A stretch of 64,000 nucleotides of DNA. Origin: Ignavibacteriales bacterium (GTDB lineage: Bacteria > Bacteroidota > Ignavibacteria > Ignavibacteriales > Melioribacteraceae). The stretch is taken from positions 558,001 to 622,000 of the forward strand of contig JAPLFF010000007.1 in NCBI GenBank assembly GCA_026390775.1. Direction: 5' to 3'. Under the pieces are notes generated by a model. It saw only the letters and a list, made by a program, of their open reading frames with translations. It did no database searches and was not told where the DNA came from. Shown here in pieces: positions 57,642-64,000 of the stretch (position 1 is the first letter of the stretch; every line of letters begins with the position of its first letter). A program made the translations under genes and the position numbers.

Positions 57642-57672
57642 CAAAAATAAAAGGAAGTGCTTTCTAAACCAA
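57642..57672 (-). promoter_or_regulatory. Bacteroidota-type promoter for the S46 peptidase
   Basis: Minus strand: TTG (57672-57670), 20 bp, TATTTTTG (57649-57642), a full match to TTG-N20-TAnnTTTG. The ATG lies about 39 bp downstream. An intact promoter argues that the split gene is still expressed. Confidence 0.6.
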
Positions 57673-57713
57673 TTAACTTGAATGATGTAAGAGTTAAAAA
57701 ATGTTAAATAAAA

Positions 57714-57734
57714 AAGCCCTCATTTAGAGGGCTA
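57714..57734 (-). terminator. Rho-independent terminator after the yceI-marR pair
   Basis: AGCCCTC/GAGGGCT (57715-57721 with 57727-57733), 5-nt loop, followed on the minus strand by a T6 run. It lies 25 bp after the marR stop. Confidence 0.8.
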
Positions 57735-57758
57735 ATATTAAAAAATAAAAATCATTAC

Positions 57759-58208
57759 TCAATCGCGGAGTTTATCCAACAAGTTATTTAACTTTTTAGC
57801 TTCGCTTTCAGATAAGTTTTTAAGGAATGAATCATGTTTATCATTTAGCTTATCAATTTCTTTTAAAAGATGTAGTCCTTTTTCGGTAATTATAATATCA
57901 ACACATCTACGGTCTTTTGAAGAGAGATCGCGTTTAACAAATCCTTTTATGCGCAACCGTTCAACAAGTCGTGATGCATCAGACATTTTATCAAGCATTC
58001 TTTCTTTTAACAAGTTTACTGTTGCGGGATTGGGATATTGCCCGCGGAGAATTCGAAGAATGTTATACTGATTGCTTGTAATATCATGCTTAGAAAATAG
58101 ATTTGAATACAAATTAACAAGCCAGCCGTTAGTGTAAAGTACATTAACGGCAAGCTTATGATATTCATTTCTAAATTTGGGCTGTTTTATTTCTTGTTCA
58201 AGTTTCAT
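57759..58208 (-). CDS. MarR-family transcriptional regulator
   Basis: 149 residues with a winged helix (ITSNQYNILRILRGQYPNPA through RRCVDIIITEKG) and the typical MarR wing DLSSKDRRC. No obvious redox cysteine pair. Its ATG overlaps the yceI stop in TAATG, so translation is coupled. It probably controls its own operon, but the ligand is unknown. Confidence 0.88.
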   Translation of the reverse strand: MKLEQEIKQPKFRNEYHKLAVNVLYTNGWLVNLYSNLFSKHDITSNQYNILRILRGQYPNPATVNLLKERMLDKMSDASRLVERLRIKGFVKRDLSSKDRRCVDIIITEKGLHLLKEIDKLNDKHDSFLKNLSESEAKKLNNLLDKLRD

Positions 58209-58789
58209 TATGATTTCTGTAATTCAAGATCAATTGTGATATAAACTGTTTTGCTTACAACTGCACCGCCTGCTTCCATTAAAGCGTTCCACTTAAGATT
58301 GTAATCAAGTCTGTTAACTTCACCTTTAATTTTGAAACCCGCTTTTGTTTGTCCCCATGCTTGAATTGTTCCGTTATAAATAACATCAAGAGTAATTTCT
58401 TTTGTTACGTCGCGGATTGTAAGATCGCCAACGAGCTTATAATTTTTCTCGTCGATTTTCTTCATTGATTTTCCTTTAAAAGTCATTTTAGGAAACTTTT
58501 CTGCGTTGAAGAAATCATCCGATTTTAAGTGAGCATCTCTTTTCTCGTTATCGGTATTGATACTTGCTATATCAGCGGAGAAATCAATTTTAGCATCTGA
58601 AAAATCATCCTTTGATGCCTGAACATTTACATCAAATGTCTTAAACTCTCCGGTAACCTCAGAGATAATTAAGTGTGTGACTGTAAATTGAGCTTTTGAA
58701 TGTGCTTTATCTGTATTCCATTTAGTTTGAGCATTTAATGATAAAACAGCGAATAAGACAAGAATTACTGTATTACGAAGATGTTGCAT
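58208..58789 (-). CDS. YceI-family lipid-binding periplasmic protein
   Basis: 193 residues with a signal peptide (ending LSLNAQ) and a YceI lipocalin-like barrel: WNTDKAHSKAQFTVTHL at the start, DDFFNAEKFPKMTFKGKS and DLTIRDVTKEITLDV later. The family binds isoprenoid-type lipids in the periplasm, but the ligand here is not shown. An AGAGG ribosome site precedes the ATG. First gene of the pair with the MarR regulator. Confidence 0.9.
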   Translation of the reverse strand: MQHLRNTVILVLFAVLSLNAQTKWNTDKAHSKAQFTVTHLIISEVTGEFKTFDVNVQASKDDFSDAKIDFSADIASINTDNEKRDAHLKSDDFFNAEKFPKMTFKGKSMKKIDEKNYKLVGDLTIRDVTKEITLDVIYNGTIQAWGQTKAGFKIKGEVNRLDYNLKWNALMEAGGAVVSKTVYITIDLELQKS

Positions 58790-58854
58790 TTTAACCTCTT
58801 TATTTTGTTTATGAAATTATCACGAATTAGTAATAATGTTGTAACATATATTGG

Positions 58855-58876
58855 TATAACCCATATCATTGTTATA
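58855..58876. promoter_or_regulatory. Candidate operator upstream of yceI-marR
   Basis: TATAAC-N10-GTTATA is a perfect 6-bp inverted repeat about 65-85 bp upstream of the yceI start. Spacing of about 16 bp between half-site centres suits a winged-helix dimer such as the MarR protein encoded in the operon. Rest of 58790-58925: nothing else seen. Confidence 0.3.
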
Positions 58877-58925
58877 AAGTTCCCACATAATAATAATTCA
58901 ATAAGAAAAAGTTGTTACCGGCTTT

Positions 58926-59215
58926 TTACATCAGAATTTCCGGAAAGCAGAAAAACTGTAATCGTCTTTCGTCTTCTTCAGTGCCATTACAATGCTGGCA
59001 TTTTTTAACATAAAAGACGATTGACTCTTCCCCATCATCAAGATCAAGAAAGTTTACTATTGATTGACAATGACTGCATTGAACGATAATGATACGTGTG
59101 TAATTTTTCCTCACAGTTAGGACAAAGAAAATCCGTATCTATGAAATTTTCTTATTGAAAAACGGGGAAAATGGAATTGCATTTAGTATTTGTGCAGTGT
59201 GAAATTTTAACGGTT
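58926..59215 (-). pseudogene. Decayed small zinc-ribbon protein gene
   Basis: Frames in the 591-bp stretch between yceI and the mutase gene carry paired cysteine motifs. In order on the minus strand: HCTNTKCNSIF, a stop at 59154, FIDTDFLCPNCEE, then after a frame change IIIVQCSHCQSIVNFLDL and KKCQHCNGTEEDERR to the stop at 58926. One A fewer in the A5 run near 59105-59109 would join the last two parts as CPNCEENYTRIIIVQCSHC. An AGGAGG lies near 59240 but no usual start codon follows. The last piece (from a GTG at 59114) may still be translated; function unknown. Confidence 0.4.
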
Positions 59216-59380
59216 TCGTAGAATAGATTTTGATGGCTACCTCCTTTTAGAAAAGCATTCAAAAAATAACTCTGATGATGATACTTGGCTATGCAAAAAT
59301 TTATCCGCTACTGCCGTTAGTTTATTTAGTTTTACTTATTTTTCGTTTAATGAATAGTTCAGAATCATTTCGGAGAATTA

Positions 59381-60727
59381 ATGAACAAAATTTCATCATT
59401 CAAAGCATACGATATCAGAGGTAAAGTACCTGATGATTTGAATACTGACCTTGCTTATAAAATAGGCAGAACATTTGCAAAATATTTAGGTGCAAAATCA
59501 GTTGTAATTGGCCGCGATGTAAGAAAATCATCGCCGGAATTATCGGAAGCATTATCACAAGGATTAAACGATGCCGGGTGTGATGTTATCGATCTTGGTT
59601 TGTGCGGAACAGAAATGATCTACTTCGGAACTCCATTCCTAAATGCCGATGGCGGGATTATGATAACAGCAAGCCACAATCCGCCTGAATACAACGGATT
59701 AAAATTTGTAAAAAAAGGCTCGGTACCGATGGGTTACGATTCCGGTCTGAATGAAATTGAAAAGATGATATTGAATAATGACCTTGGTGAAATCTCAGAT
59801 CAGAAAGGAAAAGTTTTTCAAAAAGATATTATGAAAGACTTTATTACTAAAGTCACAAAATTTTTTGATGCAAGAAAAATCCAACCATATAAAGTTGTTG
59901 TTAATGCCGGTAATGGTTGCGTAGGTCCCGCTTTGGATGCTCTAGAAAAATATTTACCTGTTAAAATGATAAAGATTTTCCCGGAACCCGATTCAACCTT
60001 TCCTAACGGTGTTCCCAATCCTCTTTTACCTGAAAACAGACAGCCAACTATTGATGCAATCAAAAAAAATGGAGCTGATCTTGGCGTTGCTTGGGACGGC
60101 GATTATGATCGGTGTTTTTTCTTTGATGAAAAAGGCAATTTTATCGAGGGATATTATATTGTGGGTTTACTTGCAAAATCTATTTTGAAAACAAATCCCG
60201 GTGAAAAAATTGTACACGACCCTCGGCTGATTTGGAATACGATCGAAATAGTAAAAAAAGCCGGAGGTCAAGCTGTTGTTTCTCAAAGTGGTCATGCTTT
60301 TATCAAACAAAAAATGAGAGAAGTAAATGCAATTTATGGCGGGGAAATGTCAGCACATCATTATTTCCGAGATAACTTTTATTCCGATAGCGGGTTGATA
60401 CCATTCGTCCTTATTCTTCAGTTAATGTCCGATGAAAAAGCTAAACTTTCGGAGCTTGTTGACTCTATGATACGTTTATATCCTTGTTCGGGTGAAATTA
60501 ATTCAACAATAAGTAATCCAACGGAAAAAATTAGAGAGATCAAAAAAAGATATACTGGCGGAATAAATGACGAATTGGACGGTCTTAGTGTTGAATATCA
60601 CGATTGGCGTTTTAATATTAGGATGAGTAATACGGAACCTTTGCTACGATTAAATGTAGAATCTAAGAGCGATGAAAAATTGATGCATGAAAAAACAAAT
60701 GAGCTATTGAAATTTATTAGAGGATAG
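59381..60727 (+). CDS. Phosphomannomutase/phosphoglucomutase
   Basis: 448 residues of the alpha-D-phosphohexomutase family, which moves phosphate between C6 and C1 of hexoses for polysaccharide precursors. All four domains are visible: phosphoserine loop TASHNPPEYNG, metal loop WDGDYDRCFFFD, sugar loop GGEMSAHHYFRD and the C-terminal phosphate loop RMSNTEPLLRLN. The GEMSAHH form is typical of the dual-specificity ManB/AlgC type. Confidence 0.93.
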   Translation: MNKISSFKAYDIRGKVPDDLNTDLAYKIGRTFAKYLGAKSVVIGRDVRKSSPELSEALSQGLNDAGCDVIDLGLCGTEMIYFGTPFLNADGGIMITASHNPPEYNGLKFVKKGSVPMGYDSGLNEIEKMILNNDLGEISDQKGKVFQKDIMKDFITKVTKFFDARKIQPYKVVVNAGNGCVGPALDALEKYLPVKMIKIFPEPDSTFPNGVPNPLLPENRQPTIDAIKKNGADLGVAWDGDYDRCFFFDEKGNFIEGYYIVGLLAKSILKTNPGEKIVHDPRLIWNTIEIVKKAGGQAVVSQSGHAFIKQKMREVNAIYGGEMSAHHYFRDNFYSDSGLIPFVLILQLMSDEKAKLSELVDSMIRLYPCSGEINSTISNPTEKIREIKKRYTGGINDELDGLSVEYHDWRFNIRMSNTEPLLRLNVESKSDEKLMHEKTNELLKFIRG

Positions 60728-60798
60728 TTATATTGCTATTAGCTTTTGAAACTTTTTGTATCAAACGATAAAATATTGATGTTAAGAAGGAAATAGAA

Positions 60799-61017
60799 AT
60801 GGCAGCGGGTCAAGAAAGAGCAATAGATGTTGATAAGATTTTAAAAAATAAATTAAAGTCTGTTAGCGTTGGCTCGATAGAAAATGCTGTTGCAAAAGTT
60901 ATAAGTGATATGGTCGGTGAAGATTATAAATGTACTATCAGTGAAGTAAAGTATACATTATTTAGCGGCGCAGACTTTCATATAAAAATTGAATTAAGTT
61001 ACAATCCTGAAGAATAA
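60799..61017 (+). CDS. Small protein of unknown function
   Basis: 72 residues, soluble, with an N-terminal helical stretch and a C-terminal beta pattern (DYKCTISEVKYTLFSGADFHIKIEL). No family recognised. AAGGAAA precedes the ATG. It follows the phosphohexomutase by 71 bp and may share its transcript. After the stop a GGGGAG (61024 area) and CTCCCC (61050 area) pair could form a terminator. Confidence 0.55.
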   Translation: MAAGQERAIDVDKILKNKLKSVSVGSIENAVAKVISDMVGEDYKCTISEVKYTLFSGADFHIKIELSYNPEE

Positions 61018-61087
61018 ATTTTTGGGGAGTTGCGGCTGAGACTTAGGTCTCCCCCCAACCTAGGTTTTGGCTCTTCTCCCCTCTTTT

Positions 61088-62242
61088 TTATCCCACAATA
61101 CTTTTTAACTCATTAACTACTCTATCAATCTCATCTTTTGTATTATAAAAATGTGGTGAAAAGCGAATCATTCCTTCTCTAACTGCACCATAAATTTTTC
61201 TTTTTTCTAATTCAGAAAATATTTCTTTTGATTTTTCATGTTTGAACGTTACAATTCCGGCAAGGTGTTCGTTAGAAACATTTTTTAGTAATGGTTTGAT
61301 ACCGATCTCGGAAAGTTTGTTAATAAAATAATTCGTGTTTTCTAAAATTCTCAATTCGCAACCTTGCCTGCCGGCAGGCAGGTTCTCAATTCTCAATTGC
61401 TTAAAGATGTTAAGTGCGGCATCAAATATTGCTATACCGAACGCATTTAAAGTTCCGGTTTGAAATTTCTCCGCGTTAGATCTCAAAGTCAGATCATAAT
61501 TCAAAAAATTCCAAGAATCTTCAACTGATGTCCACCCAACATTTTTTTGATCAATTTTATTTTGCAATTCTTCTGTTATATAAAAATATGAAAGACCTTG
61601 ACTGCTCATTAACCATTTCTGTGTTCCTCCGGTAAGAAAACCTATTGGAGATTTTTTTAGATCGACATGAACAGCGCCAACAGCCTGAATCGCATCAACA
61701 CAAAATATTATTCCTTTCTGTTTGCACAGTTCACCGATTGCATCAATATCGGCTTTGTAACCCGAAAGAAACTGCACCATACTTATTGAAATAAGTTTTG
61801 TCCTAGGAGTAATTAATTTTTCAAGATCTTCTATATCTACAATTCCATTTCGCGATTTAGCAAAATCAATTTCAACTCCGTGCTTTTTTAGATTTAGAAA
61901 TGGATAAACATTCGAAGGAAATTCAATATCGTTCAAAATAATTCTATCGCCGGACTTCCAATCTAAACCTTGAGCTATTATGCTCATGCTGTTTGCAACA
62001 TTATCAACCCATGATAATCTGGTAGTGCTGGTTCCTAATAGTTTTGCTAATTTTTCTTTTGCACTAAAATTCCATTTTACAAAAGATTCAAAGTTCATCA
62101 CGTTAAGTCCGCTTCTTTCATCCATATATTCTTTAATACGATCGAGGACAAGAGTGGACCATGGACCGAGCGCCGCATGATTGAAATAAATTTGATCGGT
62201 TTGCAAATGCGGGAATAGTTTTCTTACTTCTTCAATTTCCAA
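61088..62242 (-). CDS. Class V aminotransferase (cysteine desulfurase/epimerase-like) with in-frame repeat insertion
   Basis: 384 residues, PLP fold type I. Cofactor motif AVGAVHVDL with FCVDAIQ, and the Schiff-base lysine in LTGGTQKWLMSSQG. Substrate unknown; the family includes cysteine desulfurases and isopenicillin-N-epimerase-like enzymes. Residues around 283-303 (QLRIENLPAGRQGCELRILE) are encoded by a palindromic repeat at 61347-61398, probably a surface loop. Start is TTG at 62242 with GGAG seven bases upstream. Confidence 0.85.
   Translation of the reverse strand: MEIEEVRKLFPHLQTDQIYFNHAALGPWSTLVLDRIKEYMDERSGLNVMNFESFVKWNFSAKEKLAKLLGTSTTRLSWVDNVANSMSIIAQGLDWKSGDRIILNDIEFPSNVYPFLNLKKHGVEIDFAKSRNGIVDIEDLEKLITPRTKLISISMVQFLSGYKADIDAIGELCKQKGIIFCVDAIQAVGAVHVDLKKSPIGFLTGGTQKWLMSSQGLSYFYITEELQNKIDQKNVGWTSVEDSWNFLNYDLTLRSNAEKFQTGTLNAFGIAIFDAALNIFKQLRIENLPAGRQGCELRILENTNYFINKLSEIGIKPLLKNVSNEHLAGIVTFKHEKSKEIFSELEKRKIYGAVREGMIRFSPHFYNTKDEIDRVVNELKSIVG
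61347..61398. repeat. Composite palindromic repeat inside the aminotransferase gene
   Basis: TTCTCAATTCGCAA, then the palindrome TTGCCTGCCGGCAGGCAGG (core TGCCTGCCGGCAGGCA perfect), then two TTCTCAATT units. The outer part equals the tandem at 47163-47193, as though the palindrome had gone into that unit. The length keeps the reading frame open, giving the LPAGRQG peptide. Confidence 0.8.
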
Positions 62243-62314
62243 AATAATCTCCGAATAATTTCTTCGGTTAAATTAAGAAAGATTTTTTTAAGAATGCGAA
62301 ACGAACCATTGTGT

Positions 62315-62376
62315 CGTCAAGGACCATTCCTTGACGTAAAGAGAAGTAATGCGGTCAAGGTATAGACCTTGACCGC
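62315..62376. repeat. Two GTCAAGG hairpins between pepF and the aminotransferase gene
   Basis: Hairpin one: CGTCAAGG/CCTTGACG (62315-62336), 6-nt loop. Hairpin two: an 11-bp perfect stem GCGGTCAAGGT/ACCTTGACCGC (62351-62376) with loop ATAG. Both share the GTCAAGG core. No T run follows, so they are more likely repeat elements than simple terminators, though they may still stop pepF transcription. Confidence 0.6.
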
Positions 62377-62396
62377 CGAGAAAGGATTCAATTAAA

Positions 62397-63998
62397 TTAT
62401 TTCTTCTTGCTAATTATCTCTTCAATCTGATCCATAACTTTATTCATTTTAGCAATCGTCAAATCGAATGCTTCGGAAGATAACGGATCTATCCCGGCTT
62501 TCTTGATAAGCTCAATCGGATAATCAGAACTACCGCCTTTTAAGATATTGTAAAACTTATCAACTGCGGGCTGTCCTTCTTTAACAATCTTCTCTGCAAA
62601 TGCAGTTGCATAAATAAGCGAAGTTGAATATTGATACACGTAATAAGTATAATTAACAAAATGAGGTATGTAAGCCCACTCGTAAGCGATATAAGGATCA
62701 ACAACACATGCACCAAGATCATTTCCGTAATAATTTTTTACAATATCAAAATAGATCTTGCTTATGCTTTCCCCGGTGAGCGGTTCTCCGTTTTCAATTT
62801 TTTTATGAAGCTCTAATTCAAATTCCGCGAATTGTGTCTGACGGAAGATTGTTCCTTTCAGTAAATCCAAATAAGAACCGAGCAAGTATAATTTTTCATC
62901 ATCTGTTTTTACTTTCTTCACCATATAATTATTCAGCAAAGTTTCGTTGATTGTAGAAGCAATCTCCGCAACAAACGTTGCATACTGAGCATCAACAAAA
63001 GGTTGGCTCTTATTGGAAAAATAACTGTGCATTGTGTGCCCAAGTTCGTGAGCAAGTGTAGAAACAGATTCATAATCATCGGTCCAATTCATCAGGATGT
63101 AAGGATGATAATCATAAGCGGAACCGGATGAATAAGCTCCGCTTCTTTTTCCAACTGTTGAAGCGTAATCAATCCATCTTTCATTAAAAGCTCTCTTAAC
63201 TGTTGAAACGTATTCTTCTCCCATCGGTTTGAAAACATCCAGAATAAGATTCTGTCCTTCATCAACTGTAAACTTAAAATCAACCGACTTAACGAGAGGC
63301 GGATATAAATCATAATAATGAAGCTGATCAACGCCTAACATTTTAGCTTTTAGTTTTAGAAATCTATGAAGTGTCGGCAGATTTTTGTGAATCTGAGAAA
63401 CAAGATTTTCATAAACCGAAACTGGAATTTTGTTTGCATTGAGAGAAGCTTCTAGAACAGTATTGTACTTTCTGTTCTTTGAGAAAAAATAATCTGCCCT
63501 TATTTTACCTGCCAGATTTGAACCAATTGTATTTTGAAATTTCTGATAATTTTCAAATACTGCTTTCATAACTTTTTCGCGGTCTTCTCTTACCTGTGAC
63601 GCTCTATATTTAGTATATGCCGCAGAACTCAATTCAACTTCCTCTCCGGTTGATAGCTTGATTTTAGGATTTGGTTTTTCTGCATTATCAAAAATTCCGT
63701 AAACTTCTCCGGGGGTTGTAGTAATTAATCCCGCACTTGCAAGAATTTGTTCTTCGCTTGCATTTAAAGTATGCTCTCGTAGTCTTAGAATATCATCAAC
63801 AAAGAATTTAAATTCTTTTAACTCTTTCTTCTCATTAAAAAAGTTTTTGATTTTATCCTGCGGTAAGCTTAATAGTTCAGGACTTAAATACGAAGAAGCT
63901 TCACCAAATTGTGTTCCCAAAGTATTTGTTATTTGAGTTAATGATTGATTCCCGCTATTGCGAAGGTCTTCATCACTAACTCTGTTTGCATAATCTGA
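62397..63998 (-). CDS. pepF: Oligoendopeptidase F, N-terminus beyond window
   Basis: An M3B zinc peptidase that cuts short peptides in the cytosol. The zinc site HELGHTMHS is present with the downstream glutamate in EIASTINETLLNNY. The frame stays open to the right edge: codons before the apparent start at 63920 read SDYANRVSDEDLRNSG, which fits the PepF N-terminal helix region, so the start lies outside the window. At least 533 of about 600 residues are here. Confidence 0.92.
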   Translation of the reverse strand, partial: SDYANRVSDEDLRNSGNQSLTQITNTLGTQFGEASSYLSPELLSLPQDKIKNFFNEKKELKEFKFFVDDILRLREHTLNASEEQILASAGLITTTPGEVYGIFDNAEKPNPKIKLSTGEEVELSSAAYTKYRASQVREDREKVMKAVFENYQKFQNTIGSNLAGKIRADYFFSKNRKYNTVLEASLNANKIPVSVYENLVSQIHKNLPTLHRFLKLKAKMLGVDQLHYYDLYPPLVKSVDFKFTVDEGQNLILDVFKPMGEEYVSTVKRAFNERWIDYASTVGKRSGAYSSGSAYDYHPYILMNWTDDYESVSTLAHELGHTMHSYFSNKSQPFVDAQYATFVAEIASTINETLLNNYMVKKVKTDDEKLYLLGSYLDLLKGTIFRQTQFAEFELELHKKIENGEPLTGESISKIYFDIVKNYYGNDLGACVVDPYIAYEWAYIPHFVNYTYYVYQYSTSLIYATAFAEKIVKEGQPAVDKFYNILKGGSSDYPIELIKKAGIDPLSSEAFDLTIAKMNKVMDQIEEIISKKK

Positions 63999-64000
63999 CA

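Noticed and set aside
59275-59418. Short plus-strand frame with a hydrophobic stretch just before the phosphohexomutase
   Set aside because: It overlaps the start of the real gene in another frame and has no ribosome site.

Overview
The window is AT-rich and looks like chromosomal DNA of an Ignavibacteria-type member of the Bacteroidota/Chlorobi group. The M1 peptidase ends in the type IX secretion sorting domain typical of that group, with a YPNPFN motif. There are TonB receptors with carboxypeptidase-like N-terminal domains, an S46 peptidase (a Bacteroidota-enriched family), and WaaA for Kdo addition to a Gram-negative lipid A. Several promoters fit the Bacteroidota pattern TTG-N20-TAnnTTTG. 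The tail of an [FeFe] hydrogenase at the left edge and a methylmalonyl-CoA mutase/epimerase pair suggest anaerobic or fermentative life with propionate/succinate chemistry. No rRNA, tRNA, CRISPR array, prophage or complete transposon was found.

Layout. 1-2.1 kb: hydrogenase tail, small membrane protein, orphan histidine kinase. 2.2-5.4 kb (minus): EamA exporter and TonB receptor. 5.4-7.4 kb: two secreted SnoaL/NTF2-like proteins flanked by a 41-bp direct repeat. 7.4-9.5 kb: methylmalonyl-CoA mutase large subunit and epimerase. 9.6-10.8 kb: dicarboxylate/amino acid symporter. 10.9-20.5 kb: T9SS-sorted M1 peptidase, a second TonB receptor, then GH31 and GH13 enzymes for alpha-glucan breakdown. 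20.5-26.3 kb: multi-PAS hybrid kinase, Kdo transferase and family 9 glycosyltransferase. 26.4-35.3 kb: fructose-bisphosphatase, a heterodimeric ABC exporter, SerRS and LeuRS. 35.4-39.3 kb: S9 peptidase, DUF1232 protein, broken methyltransferase, Nudix hydrolase. 39.3-45.5 kb: DUF4932 lipoprotein, MurI, GlnD and a tyrosine phenol-lyase-like enzyme. 45.5-47.9 kb: queC and queF enclosing a nuclease-like protein and a small acidic protein. 48-55.4 kb: MFS transporter, YrdC-family protein, SDR, HD hydrolase, SixA, isochorismatase-like hydrolase, a divergent C39-like peptidase/ATP-grasp pair, DUF1289 protein. 55.5-64 kb: frameshifted S46 peptidase, coupled YceI-MarR pair, decayed zinc-ribbon gene, phosphohexomutase, class V aminotransferase carrying an in-frame palindromic insertion, and a PepF running off the right edge.

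The signals most worth a second look are these: a dnaX-type A AAA AAG heptamer exactly where the S46 gene changes frame; a palindromic repeat translated as part of an aminotransferase; the nuclease-like insertion inside the preQ0/preQ1 genes; the divergent C39-peptidase/ATP-grasp pair; and the repeat-flanked SnoaL cassette. Four reading-frame breaks in the window all lie at runs of A, so sequencing error must be excluded before any is called biological. Many intergenic gaps hold decayed palindromic repeats.
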